A program made the translations under genes and the position numbers. A stretch of 64,000 nucleotides of DNA from Schistocephalus solidus (Eukaryota > Platyhelminthes > Cestoda > Diphyllobothriidea > Diphyllobothriidae). Under the pieces are notes generated by a model, which worked only from the letters and a program-made list of their open reading frames with translations, did no database searches and was not told the origin of the DNA. Location of the stretch: the NCBI GenBank assembly GCA_017591395.1, contig WEDG01011416.1, positions 1 through 64,000 of the forward strand, in the 5' to 3' direction. Shown here piece by piece: positions 10,170 through 21,682 of the stretch (its first letter is position 1; every line of letters begins with the position of its first letter).

Positions 10170-11058
10170 GTACCGCGTTCAAACAACACTATTAGCATGT
10201 ATTAATGCCAACTGTAAGAGGAAGAAGAAACCGAAGATGTCTCTTGTTGTGGCTCTTATTGTCTGCAGCACTGACGGAATCAATGAGTCTCCTGACTTGT
10301 CTATTTTGTGAATAAATCCGCCTGCGGTTGTCACTCGCATACTTGTACGGATGTCGGATTTTTAAGATGGCGGCCAATCCTGTTAACATACCTTATTTAC
10401 TGGCAATCTAACTGGGACTCGCGGGTTGGTATCCGAATACAACCGCCTGATGGGTCGTTTTGATTTGTCTCGCGGAAACCGGCGCTATTCTTTGCGTAGG
10501 CTCCAACACACCACGGTGGTGAGACGTATTACGGACAAGGCGAACCGGGGGTGGCACATGTAGCTTATTAGCCGTCGCTAAGCTGCCATACTGGAAGGCG
10601 TATGCCAACAGACGACGATACATCGTCGAAGCTGCTGGTTCATGCCTTCTCGCCTGCTATCCAAAGTATTCAAACTGTATCGGTAGTGGCGTTCTTCGAT
10701 CTCATTTTTCTGTGGCGCGGTGTTTGGGCTTTGTTTAGCCACGGAGCCTGTTGGCAAAGAGGACAGTGATGTCGCTATTGTATTTTGGCGACATTAAGGT
10801 GCTTCGTACAATGGTTTCGCACTTCATGATGTGTTCCTATTCAGCTTTAAGTCATTCGGTTTTTGGACGGTCCTACACCCGGTTATCGTTCTGGGCCTCG
10901 TTTTTGTCTGCGTGATGTTTAGGTTATCTGTAATGGCCATCTTTCCCGGACTACAATCAGTGGAGCTACAGTCAATGACTTCGTCTCATGAAATGGTAGC
11001 CAGCATTCTGAAATGTGTATTAGATTAGGCAGGATTACTTAAGTGGGATTGCAACTTT

Positions 11059-11092
11059 CGGATGATGGGTTCAAGAGAGGGGCCGAAACTTT
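11059..11092 (+). ncRNA. Hammerhead-like ribozyme motif, PLE family I copy
   Basis: CGGATGA, T, GGGTTC with loop AAGAGA and GGGGCC, then GAAAC, followed by GGGCCAATAAACACC. Compared with the 16036-16069 and 19216-19249 copies the second stem strand is mutated, so only the two outermost pairs remain. It marks a decayed PLE end. Confidence 0.45.
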
Positions 11093-11409
11093 GGGCCAAT
11101 AAACACCATGTTCCAGTAATCGCCTCTTCTGTTTCTGAATATTTATTGTCTTGGAGCATAATCCCAAGCTATTTCACACACGTGAAGATGCCAGCTTTTG
11201 AACGCACGTCTTTTTGGCCGCTTGTAAGCATCTACTACTAATTGACCACTTCAGTAGTACGCTCTTGTTCTGTAAACTTTCGGTGCTCTATTAAATTCAA
11301 CTATATTCTACAGAAAACGTAAGTAAAGCTATTCTTTTGCGAAAAAAAGAGATGAAGTCTCTCCGAGCACTGAGACAGAAATAACATTAGCAACGGAAAA
11401 ATTGATGAC

Positions 11410-11660
11410 CCTTATAGGGAGTACAAATCAATCAGTGATCCCTGAGGCAAATCTGGAGGTGACTGCGCAGGGCTCTGTACGCCGGCTTGTACTATCTTTA
11501 TGTTTTGCCTTTTTCCGTTGCTGCTGTTATCTCTGACGATGAACTCCTGCAGGAGTTTGAAAGCTCCGTTTAATAAACAAATTGCTGGGATGCTCGAACA
11601 GACTTCGTCTTTTCTCATGCAATCGCCTGGACTCGAACCTTCGCGTTTATTCGGGACCTA
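11410..11660. mobile_element. PLE 3' end with internal inversion
   Basis: 11410-11490, read on -, matches the PLE C-terminal block (GTACAGAGCCCTGCGCAG, then TGATTTGTACTCCCTATAA) seen on + at 26540-26600. 11495-11660, read on +, matches the PLE tail (CTGACGATGAACTCCTGCAG to CTCGAACAGACTTCGTC). Parts that are collinear in other copies are here inverted relative to each other. Confidence 0.65.
11533..11566 (+). ncRNA. Hammerhead-like ribozyme motif, PLE family II, best stem
   Basis: CTGACGA fits the CUGANGA core; then T, a stem GAACTCC / GGAGTTT closing on loop TGCA, then GAAA and GCTC. The stem centre CTCCTGCAGGAG is a perfect palindrome (11544-11555). AATAAA follows at 11572-11577. In published PLE hammerheads the core and GAAA are the catalytic strands. 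No stem I partner is obvious here. Confidence 0.55.
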
Positions 11661-12059
11661 TTCTTTTATTTGTTTGATAGAAAATCATGTCTGCTTCAAA
11701 TATACTACTCGAAGGAATAGTCTTAGAAATCGTTTTCCGAATCCTGAATAACTTGGAGCTCGATTGACTGTTTCATTTGCATTAAGCCTACAATTAGTAT
11801 GCCTTCCATGGAAGGAATATTACACGTCATTAAGAAGATAACATCTAGCGGTCATCCAGTTTTGCAATGGATGTCGACTGTACAGTATACTTCCTGAGGG
11901 GCATTAATTAACGAACAGATATGATGCGATCAAATAAGTACATGCCGTTTAGCTCAGCACTACATTTCTGCATGCTGCCGGATTCGGCTACTGGAATGTC
12001 CCCAAGCGTGCCCTGGCGAGGGCTCGGCTAGGACGCAAAATGCGCTATCAAAAAGGCGT

Positions 12060-13080
12060 CTTCTTCGGATGATTCCAAAGTCCACCGCCTCGATGGTTCT
12101 ATTACCGTCAGGGGCTGCAGGCAGCCACTTCGTTCCACCGACTCATGCGGTAAGCGCCCCAGGGAGTGCGGAGAAAAAGTAAGAGGCGTATTTCAGGAAG
12201 CAGTTCAGAAGAAGATGTGATTGCTAGGAAGAAAAGTTTTTTATCCTAAAGTTCTGGACGCTCACTCGAACCTATCCCCTGTGGCAGGCATCGAAAACGG
12301 TACCATTTATAGGACACATTTTCCAGGCCACCACATGCCTACACTAATTAGGAATCCTCGTTTTCATAGTTCGGGATGGGTTGAAGTTGACGCGGTCGCT
12401 TGTTGGCCCGTACCCGACTCGTTAATGGCCGTGGCTGAACGATGTCTTTTCTCGGTGCGATGGTTACTCGGTCCTTTGGCTCGCTGTCCCCATGACTGCT
12501 AGTCTCCTGTGCCCTCTCACGTGGCTACTAATTTTGGCCAGGTAAAATCGCTGCACAGAATATGAAGTCGGGAGGTCATTGCGGGCCTGCGAACCATGAC
12601 TCTAGCAGTTTGTGGCTCCCCTTGGTAACTAGCAGTCACTTCGTTCCATCGATACAGGCGGTAAGCGCCTCTGATAGTGTCGAAGTTAGATATTTTGCCA
12701 ACATTAAACATCCTCGTTCACGAGTCTGTAGTCTATTAATACGTGCACTGACCCGCCTACCGCCCCCCATATTCCATGCTGAGATGTATTTTGGCTGAAG
12801 TCATTAGCCACCCGGGGAGCACGCAGGCTAACGCTGTCTCCAACGCCAGCGTTAGCCAGCCAGATGGCCGAGTAATCATCCTGTCAACGTCCAGCACGCG
12901 TGATGAAATTTCAGCGATTAACTACGTGAATGCCGGCTCATTTAGAAATTCGGAAACTTCAACTTCCCCTCTAAAGAACTCGGTTCACTCACCAAAACCG
13001 CAGCATCGTTTGAGACTGCTTGAATATTACTATGCCGTTAACTCTGTACAGTTGATTGTACACTTCTCAAACATTCTTTA
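12060..13080. repeat. Non-coding stretch with PLE-like pieces and short repeats
   Basis: AGCCACTTCGTTCCAC..GCGGTAAGCGCC near 12118-12162 recurs at 12629-12672 (AGTCACTTCGTTCCATC). A block near 12860-12945 resembles 16600-16660 (CAACGTCCAGCACGCGTGAT versus CAACATCCAACACGGGTGAT). 12190-12250 looks like a minus-strand PLE end. No intact reading frame is credible. Confidence 0.4.
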
Positions 13081-13259
13081 GGACTTAAATGTCCTCATTA
13101 ATTTGCAATAGACAAATCATTGTAACCGGTTAGCGACCGCTAATTTAAAAATTGGTGTCTTTATTGGTCAGTGTTCAGGAATGACATAACACATCCCATC
13201 TGTTTGCCAGCTATAAAGTATTTACTATGCTAATATCTTTACTAACTGTTCTAAACCAC

Positions 13260-14440
13260 ATGTTGACGTTGATCCAACTGCCGTAGCATAGCCATATCAT
13301 GTGGACAGTTGACGAACGCTGGATCATAAGCGAACATGACCCAGAGCAACCCCGTCTCGTCGGCACGCATATACCTCGATCATACGACCTATCGAAAATC
13401 CAGAAAGCTGAGACACCCGTTCGTCCCATCCTAAATGTGAGGAACTTGCCGTACCATGCAGTAGGAAAATGGCTAGCGGGCAAACCTAGGGCCACGCAGT
13501 ATCAGCTAGCGCCACGTAACTACCGAGACGCGTTCGAATCATTGACGGCGCGAACGCTCTCAATCTGAACGTTATTATGTTTTCACCGGATGTCTCGTCT
13601 CCTTTTTCGAATGTGTTAGTCTCAGAAACAGTCAACTACGTCTGTGAATTAATTGCCTCCATTCAGCAGGGTATAGGAATACCAGTGAATGCGCTTTAGA
13701 AATTTTTTTATTAAAATGTACCTTGAACGTGCACTTCCTATTTGTCAACAGCCTGGACCTGCAGTTAGGCGAAATATCTATGCGCTCGCCTCTTTGCCCA
13801 CTTCTGGCGAATATATTCATGGGCGAACTGGAAGCTTTAGAGCTTCCTCACCCGTTTGAAGTGTTATGGGCGCTACGAGATGATATATTCCCGGTTGCAT
13901 CTGAACAAGCTGACATTTCAGCTCTAATGGATATCATAAATCAGGTGCCCCAGTCAATCCACTTAACACTGTAAAAAGGACAGTCCGGATTTTTTCCCAT
14001 TTCTGCACTGCATGTCTGACGAGAGTATTCGGTGTAGTGTTTATCGTAAGAAGACGTGGTCGGGGCAATCTACCCATTTGGGAGTTTTGTACAGCTAAAC
14101 TTTAAACGGAGTTTAGCGTACTGTTTGAGACAAGGGGCAAAAAGGATCTGTTCGACCGATAGCATTGAAAGAGAGCTTGGGGTTCGACAGACCAGATACT
14201 CAGATCGATTCACTATTAAGAACATGACCGAAAGACCACCAAAGCTCCCGGTGCTAACAGCAAATAAGAAACAACTATTCATCAAGGTCCCATTTTAAGG
14301 GGATGCAGCAAGTGAACTCTTACGGAAGCGCATGAGTGAAGCTGTAGCAAGCACCTTTCCAGCAGTCGATGCCCATGTACTGTTCTCGACTACTCCCATC
14401 CTATACGGAGAGGGCAGGAAAAAACTGCTAGATTAGATCA
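13260..14440 (+). mobile_element. Penelope-like element, reverse transcriptase fragment
   Basis: Decayed RT domain of a PLE in several frames. 13370-13560 encodes SYDLSKIQKAETPVRPILNV and HAVGKWLAG, matching the PLE RT block (usually GLPKIHK..PLRPI). 13770-13960 encodes MRSPLCPLLANIFMGELE (usual G(S/M)PLGP..A..FM) and the remains of the DD motif in ALRDDIFPVA. 14056-14300 encodes the connector block FGSFVQLNFKRSLAYCLRQ and ERPPKLPVLTANKKQLFI. The usual Tyr-Val-Asp-Asp is altered, so it is dead. No GIY-YIG domain follows. Confidence 0.82.
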
Positions 14441-14549
14441 TCTCTATGTGCATTTATTCTTTCGCCTGTTTCTGTAGGGAGAATATATTGGTCGCACAAA
14501 TTGGCGTTTGGCCGAAAGAATAAGAGAACATCTTCCATCCTGATCAGGA

Positions 14550-14720
14550 AAGGGTAAAATAAAAACAATACGCTAGTTCGACCGTCGTGTTCGACGACGT
14601 ATGCACCACAAGAGGGTGGTGCAGGAACGTTGACTCGAGCTGGATTATAGTGTGAATAGACTTGTGAGGGATCTACCTCACTCTCATTCCACTCCCCACA
14701 TGTACCCGGTGTCAAGACAA
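14550..14720 (-). repeat. Family 2 repeat fragment
   Basis: On - it shows the end block also found at 34780-34870: TGCACCACCCTCTTGTGGTG region, and CACCGGGTACATG..GGGGAGTGG instead of the usual GGGGAGGAG. Diverged and lacking the GGCTGGCGCGGCCGG core. Confidence 0.5.
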
Positions 14721-15899
14721 ATTCAATAAAGTTGGAGATGGGAGAGGGTGAAAGACAATAACACCTCTATTCTCGCGCATATGGTAGACAGATCATCGTG
14801 TAGACGCCAAAAAGTATGCACGTCAATTTATCACAGCTAGATCCTGTCGATGCAAACATATCTCAGCCCTGCATTTGGGGATATATTCACTAACAGAGCA
14901 AATCCGTTGATAGGTCGGAAAACATATACATTGAGACAGGGGGTCATGCCACTTACATGCAGCGATTTCACCCGGTCAATTTTGAAGCATGAATCCGCCA
15001 GACGTGAAGGCAGACAGAAGAGAAAATACACAATTCCAGAGAAAGACTGGCAGATGTCTGTGCTGTTTGATGTCGAAATTCCTGGCTGGGTTCTCTGCTT
15101 TTCTATTGCCAATGAATGGGGACATGGAGGTCCTAAGGTGTGTTTACGAAGTGTACACTCCGTTATTCAAAGTTGATGTTACCCAAATTTAGGGCTAAGC
15201 TATGCTTGCATTGGCATAATCGAACCCAGGTCAACTGACTTGCATACTTTGTTGCTGTCGTGAGCATTCGAAGCACGCATCCGCTGTAGAGGCGTTCTTA
15301 AACTGTCTACATTATATGGTAACGCTGCGGCATTTGAATCTACCTCAGCATATGCTTAATAGAAAAGGTCGGTTTGATACCAGTAAGTAAAAATATGAGC
15401 GTAGAACATATTTGATAATTTGCAATCGGATGGGATGTCTTTTTCTGGGCACTGAATCGCAGAAATACCATTTGGTTGTCCCATTCTATCATTCCTTTTG
15501 ACCACCGATTTATTTATGGTTCTTGAAAGATTGTTGGTGGCCGAAACTACATTCAAGTGCCAAAATCTAACAGGAAATATGTATCCGCATGGTTTTTTCT
15601 GAAAATATATAACTCAATGGCTCAGAAATTTTTGAATACCTACATGTATAGTGATGTAAAAAAAACCTAACAGTGAAATAAAATTCATAAAATAAAAGGT
15701 TCCCATGATACTTCTAGTTCCACAATTATTTAAATTGGAGACTTAATGCTTCACTGCCCCACAAAAGGCATAACGCATCACATCTCATGACCGTTTGTAA
15801 CATATGCTGAATGCGTTCGTAATCTGATATTTTCTTTTCGCACCTGCTGAAATGCTGGTATATTTACGTACTGGTATCAACTATATTTTTTATATTAAA

Positions 15900-16480
15900 C
15901 ACATGCCGTAGCGGGGCCAAATCCTGCAGACAGTTGAGGAACGCCTGCACAGGGGAGTGGTCTCGAACAGGCCAGTTCCAGGGAGTAGATCAGAAGAAGA
16001 GGAGGCGATCACTGGAACATGGTGTTTATTGGCCTGATGTTTCGGATTCTCTCTCGAATCCATCATCGGAAACCGTTGGAGAAAAGCGGAATCCTTGCTC
16101 CGCACTGCTGCCGCTTGTTCAGCCATTCGCGTCCACCGCTGCTTTCTATTTTCTCCGGTGTATTTATTTTTTCCGCAACTCCAGAAGTTTCTGGCAGTGG
16201 TAGTTGGTCTTTTGGTCTCATGCCCTGGCGCCTAAGGGTTTTCTACAGCTGGTGTGTGAGTCTACCTTCAAGTGGTGTGAGAAGCCGGCTGACGGCCTCA
16301 GAGACGTTCTTAATGTACGAAACCTCTCGCAGCCATGTGGAATCTGGTCTCGTTTGCGTTTGCAACGGTTAACAAAGTTGCGGGGGTAGCCATTGCTTGC
16401 TGAACCCTCGTCGAAGGTATTACAATTCATCAACTTTGTCTTCCGGTTCACTGTAATGGGTCTTGACACGCACACATAGC
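15900..16480 (-). mobile_element. PLE GIY-YIG/3' remnant
   Basis: The minus strand encodes NRCKRKRDQIPHGCERFRTL and FSHHLKVDSHTSCRKPLGA, resembling the protein just before the GIY-YIG domain of the copy at 19720-20040. A broken GIY-YIG tail (LNKRQQCGAR) and a hammerhead-like motif at 16036-16069 follow. Many stops; not functional. Confidence 0.6.
16036..16069 (-). ncRNA. Hammerhead-like ribozyme motif, PLE family I, perfect stem II
   Basis: On -: CCGATGA, T, then GGATTC / GAATCC pairing perfectly (6 bp, loop GAGAGA), then GAAAC and ATC, then AGGCCAATAAACACC. The core U of CUGAUGA is C here and GUC is AUC, so this copy is probably inactive, but the shape is preserved. Confidence 0.5.
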
Positions 16481-17396
16481 AGTTTTAGGAAAGTGCGTTT
16501 TTAGCTGATTGAGTGGTTACTGTGGAAGCTCAGTAATTGTATCGTATTTGTTGCTTTTCTAAACACTGTTCTTTTGGTCACCACAATCGTTGTCTCGGCT
16601 GAGGCATCATCATGCCAACATCCAACACGGGTGATTACATTTCAGCTATGAATAACTCGCATGCCGGTCATCAAGCAATTATCGCACCAATGAACAACCA
16701 TTCTTTGTGAGCGGGGTGGACGTTAATCGCCATGTTTATGTGGTAGCATAGCTACCGGATCCTCTAAATGCTGCAACTCCTTGTTTAGGAATTACTCATA
16801 TCGCATGCTGTCTCCGAGGCTGGTTTCGAGTATGAAACCAAAAAAAGTTACAAATCACTGTCTACTTATTAGCTTCTGTGATGCAATCCTCCCTGAAACT
16901 GTCAATAACTTCTTTAAGTTTGTCTTGTTAAGTCGATAAGCGGCCAGAGAGGGAGCGAGAGTGCGACTTCCCGTGCGGTCGATCAACACTCCTCGGGACC
17001 CAACCACCCCCCCCTTGAATTTTAATCTGCCCATCGGATCCCCAGTGGTCATTCGTATTGCACAATGGCGTCCTGAAACTCGCTCTACCTACTTCAAGGA
17101 GGCAGAATGCATACCAATATACGCCTTGCGATAAATTCCAGATTGGGGTCTAGTGTTGACCATTTGGGTCATGCTTGTAGAGTCATGCAAACATGAAAAC
17201 TCATTGCCGCGACAAATGAAAAGGAACACTTTATAATGCATGTTGAATTCATTGCTATTCTGCGTGGCGCGTATAAGCCAAGAGGCAGATTTCCCTGTAA
17301 TACGGTATTATTTATAGAATATGAGCAAGAATAAACGTTGAAACCTCAAGGATGGATACTCCGGCCAAAGAGTTCGTTTGTCGGCCGTTCTAATAT

Positions 17397-17965
17397 TTAA
17401 GGTTCTAACGAGGCCATCATGACTCTTTCCTGCGTATCAAACACTTCTAAATGCCACTTCCCTTGAGATATACGTTCACCGGAAACCAAAACAGCATCCC
17501 CTGCTTTCAGTTCCTCGGATGCTCGGAGCCATTTCGTTCGTTGTTGAAGGTTTGGAAGATAGTATTTTACCCAACGTCTCCAGAAAACCGTAACGAGGCA
17601 GCGCACTTGCTTCCATCCGAATTGGTACCGTGCAACCAAATCTTCATAGCTAGGCTGTATTGGATGGTTTCTCATCAGCAATTAGCCATTCGGGGTAAGC
17701 GGTTCCAAGTCTTTACTCTCCGATGTTACCCGGTCGAGGAGTCTTTTAGTTAGCAGACCCCAAGCCCGCTCGAGCTGCTTATCTGAAACTCTCTTTTGAT
17801 CCCTTTGGATTCCCGTTACTCATCCTAAAAATATTGGTTCCGCTGTCGCCGTAGGTACCAATGGGTCGCCCGCGTCTACTCACCAATCTCATGAGGCACT
17901 GGAGGAAAGAATTCGCGACGAGACTAGCGGCTATCTCCAGATGAACCACTCTCATCTGTAAGCAG
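17397..17965 (-). mobile_element. BEL/Pao LTR retrotransposon, integrase C-terminal fragment
   Basis: Old, broken copy. The minus strand from about 17965 shows an integrase core segment (VVHLEIA, then LVSRRGRPIGTYGDSGTN, usually RRG.P...SDNGTNF), then LERAWGLLTKR, EPLTPN and MRNHPIQPSYED, and the C-terminal block (WVKYYLPNLQQRTKW ... LKAGDAVLV) typical of the DUF5641 tail of Pao polyproteins. A stop follows EPLTPN and the core joins the tail with rearrangement. No gag, protease, RT or LTRs were recognised nearby. Confidence 0.75.
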
Positions 17966-18929
17966 AGGTAACACTAAAAACTTGCACCATGAGCTCCCCG
18001 AGTTCATTCCAGGTATTTTTACATCCCCTTAACCGATTAACAGCCATTTCCTTCAGCCGTTTTGGTCTTATCGCAAGTAACTTGTTGCATGTCGTAGGTA
18101 CAAGTCAGTCAGTGAATACCGGTCGTTTATCTTCTGTTTTATTATTTAATATATTACCAATGTTTCGTGAGTAGGTTGTTTTTTTAAATATTAGAGAGAC
18201 GGTGCGCAGCTGATCAAAGTGCGATGGCATCGGATTTTCCCTCGGTCGCAATCTTCGAACAGTCACTGTGGCAGGCTTCTGCACTCATCGTCAAATTTAC
18301 TAATATCTAGGCTTATTTTACCACACGAATTGCATAGATCTGGAGTACTCTTGGTTCATAACAAGGATCATCTGGGCTTTTGGGCTCTCGTCTTATACTT
18401 TTAAAATATTGAACCCGCAATGCGCAGAAATGGCCGACACTAGATGACGAAGTATGTCCGAATGAGTTCAGTGCCAAAATTCCCTTGAGCTAACTGGAAA
18501 AATATGTGGTTTTCAGTACATATTTTTGCTCCTAAAATAAAACGGCCTTGATGTTAGAGCAAGCGATCAAGGACCATATCTGTTTTGCGATTTTTGAGGG
18601 TGGCTCATGTTTGACAAGGTCGCTCGGAACTGAGTTTGTATCGTCAGTTCACACGCATGGTCGCTAAGTTCTCCTCTTCCGGGTTGCGTTTGATCTAAGC
18701 ACTTGTATCGCCCCCACGTTCCAAATCGAACGGAATAGTCATTTGGAACCTAGACGTCTACTGTTACTGACCATATCGAGACCCGGAAGCCTGCGGGTAA
18801 CTTAAGTATTAGGAATATGGGGAAGCACTGGGCAGGAGAGAACAGATACTGCATCTGGTTTGACAGTTATGAAGACCCGTTTCTATCGACGAGTTTGGTG
18901 CCAGTCAGCTCGATTCTCTGATAGTCTGA

Positions 18930-20780
18930 TTTCAACTTCCTACTCCCGGGTTTGCTGGAAAAATTTCGATGACCTTGTAAATTACTCTCTTCGACTGCGC
19001 CGAATCCATCGCAGCTGAGTCATACATCGACACAACATTTTCGGAGCAGCCGTCTGGGCTTGTAGCTAGTAACTTCTCCCCCGAAAAGATTACAATGGGC
19101 TTGTTTTTAACAGAAATGGTCATTTCTTGCTTGCTGATAGAAGCGAATAGGCGAGTTCCAGGAAAGAGTTCAGGGGGAGAAAATTTGATCGCTAGAATAA
19201 GGAGTTTATTGGCTTGACGTTTCGGATTCTCTTTTGAACCCATCCTCAGAGACAGTGGCAGATAAGGGTGATAGAAGTACGCGGTCCGCAGTATTTAGAG
19301 TACATAGTAGCCACGCGATCGCACGCGTACTACAGTTAGCAGCTTTCGCGATCACCGCAGGGGTTCGCAATTGATGCGATGATGTCTTGGTCGTCCGTGA
19401 CCAAGTCGTTAGTGCCCATTATTTCATCAACAATGTTAGATGCTGGCCCGATAATGACCCGGAAATTAGCTCACTACCATTAGAGGTGTTGGTCGCCCGT
19501 ACCCTTCCACGTGACTGGTTCCCCTGTTCAGGCCAAGCCTTAGCCCGGAACACGGGAACGGGAGGTCGTTGCGCCAGTTAATGGACTGCAATCAGGAGAA
19601 CATAACAGGTGCAGCTTGCAGCTCACGCGGTCATCACTTCTTGTGGGAATCTTGGTCTCATATAATTTTAAAACATGGCCGGGTCCCGTCGAGGGAGCTG
19701 AACCTGAGAGTCAGCATCTATCCTCTCACCACAGCTGCATGCTCGGCTATTCGCGTCCGGAGTAACCTCAGGTTTCTCCAGCGTATTTGGTTTGTCCACA
19801 GCTGCACCAGATCCGGTAAACAACGCCTGACGTTTCCAGCCGTGGCATTTGGTCTTTCGGCGCGGTGCCTAATGGTCGCTCCGGTCTGTGTGCAACTCCA
19901 ACTCCGAGTGGTGTGAGCAGGCGGCTGAGGCTTCCGAGACGTTCTTGACGTACGGAAGAGCTCACAAAAACTTTGGGCCAGTTGTATTTGATCTCGCTTG
20001 TCGTTTGCGTATGTATTGATTGACAAAGTTGCGCAGGTAGCCATCCGCTCTCAGTACCCGTCGAAGATATTTTACTTCAGCAACCTGGGCTTCCGTTTCA
20101 CCACAGTATGTCTCAACACGCACGTATAGCTCCCTCATGCAAATGCTTTCGTGACTGATCGGGTGGTTGCTGTCGAAGTTCAGTTCTTACGTTTTATTTG
20201 TCGCTTTCCTGAAAGGCCAGTTGGTTGTTTTCTTCCTCTATCGTAAATTGAATGTCCGGGAAAACGGTGGTGAGACGTTCCTTGAATGTAAGCACCTGAT
20301 CCCGTTCGATGATGACAAACGTATCGTCCACATACCGAGCCCAGGATTTCGGTCTGTGGTGTCAGAAAACCAGCGAGTCCAACCGCCTCGGCTATGAGCC
20401 CTGGAATTAGCGAACCCATTGGCGTGCCCTTCACCTGCTTGTAAATTGTTTCGTCAAACGTAAAGTACGTCTTCGGCCAGAACTTCAGGAGTTGGAGGAT
20501 TCAGGTGTGCCTTAGGCAATTCTCCGTTTTATCCCATTTGTCTCGGAGGAGTAATTCTGTAGGCTTGACAGCCAGGTCCTGTGGAATAGAAGTTAAAAGA
20601 GAAAAAGGTACCAGGACTTCGTTCGGCAGGTGGTTTATCGCCTAAGTTTTCTCTAAGAATTGAGTTGAGTAGCTGACTGTGGTGTCCAAATCAGCAGTCA
20701 GAAATCTGAGACTTCGAACCAACCAATATGCCAGACCATAGACTGCAGTGCCTTTTGAGTGATACGGTCGGTAATATTAC
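18930..20780 (-). mobile_element. Penelope-like element with RT, GIY-YIG and ribozyme-like end
   Basis: The most complete PLE here, reading right to left. About 20470-20600 encodes WDKTENCLRHT and KFWPKTYFTFDETIYKQVKG; 20370-20434 gives TPMGSLIPGLIAEAV; 20298-20351, in a shifted frame, gives HHRPKSWARYVDDTFVII with the catalytic YVDD intact. 19768-19830 encodes TSGVVYRIWCSCGQTKYAGE, the GIY-YIG start with its Cys residues, and a shifted frame gives RLLRTRIAEHAAVVR. A hammerhead-like motif follows at 19216-19249. Frameshifts make it inactive. PLEs prime on chromosomal 3' ends and use the GIY-YIG nuclease for integration. Confidence 0.85.
19216..19249 (-). ncRNA. Hammerhead-like ribozyme motif, PLE family I, best core
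   Basis: On -: CTGAGGA fits CUGANGA exactly; then T, GGGTTC pairing with GAATCC (one G-T pair, loop AAAAGA), then GAAAC and GTC, the usual cleavage triplet, then AAGCCAATAAACTCC. This copy keeps the full catalytic core. Stem I is not clear and stem III would be very short, as in PLE hammerheads thought to work as dimers. Confidence 0.55.
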
Positions 20781-21080
20781 ACCTGAGTTCTCCATTGCCA
20801 ATAGTATCGCCTTGATCTCTCGGCCCAACTATAAGTTGTCAGGGCTTTTTTTACCCAGACAACTTCTCACGGAAAAGCATATTGGATGGTGAAACGTTAA
20901 TCACGTAAGTGCTTTTTTTACTCCTCGGTTAACTGCGTTTCGTCATGTTGACTGCTCACGTATGTGATAATTTTACCACTTTACCAATGAAAGCTGTTTT
21001 CACTTCGCAGCCAACTGTCTACATGACCATTTCCGAGTGGATGCATTTGAGGCAGCAAGGCTATCACGTGCATTGTGCAT

Positions 21081-21682
21081 AGGGGCATTGAAATGACCAT
21101 TTCTGACGTTTTTTCCGTCATTTCGACCGTCGCGAATGACAATGGTCACATATTCAGATTCTGTCGGACTGTTCGTCGTTTATCGATTTTTGAACACTGT
21201 TCAGCTTTTCGTTGGAAATGCCCGTATGGATCTTCCTCCTGCAAGCCATATGCTAGGCTAAACTGCAACATGCAGCCACTACGCAAGTAGTTATTATATC
21301 AGATTTGTTTTATGCCTGTACTCACCCAGTTTTTATGAAAACATTTGCGGCATTGTCGGTTGTTTTGTTCATTTTAGACCTGAAAATCTGTACTTTCTGC
21401 GAAACGAAATGATGTTCGTGTGACTCCGAAGACCGATTCTAAAGGCACAACTTCTCAGAAAATGTAAATCATGTGGCTTTGTTATCATAGCCCCATGAAA
21501 TGCAGGGAACGGACGCGATCTATGGTGCATGTAGTTCATCTTTTCCACAACCAAGAAGGGTGCATCAAAGCAGAACGCCTTTGGCATCGATGTGAATTAT
21601 CCCACAAGATAGGGGGCATTAAAATGAAAATTTCTGACGTATTTTCCGTCAGTTCAACCGTCGCGAAGGACAATGTCCGCAT
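21081..21682 (+). repeat. 70-bp direct repeat pair
   Basis: 21081-21150 and 21610-21682 share GGGGCATTGAAATG, ATTTCTGACGT.TTTTCCGTCA, TTC.ACCGTCGCGAA and GACAATG. The spacing is about 530 bp and the sequence between is not obviously repeated. No coding sense. Confidence 0.65.

Noticed and set aside
12776..13081. 101-codon open frame on plus strand
   Set aside because: No domain; part of it resembles repeat sequence at 16600-16660.
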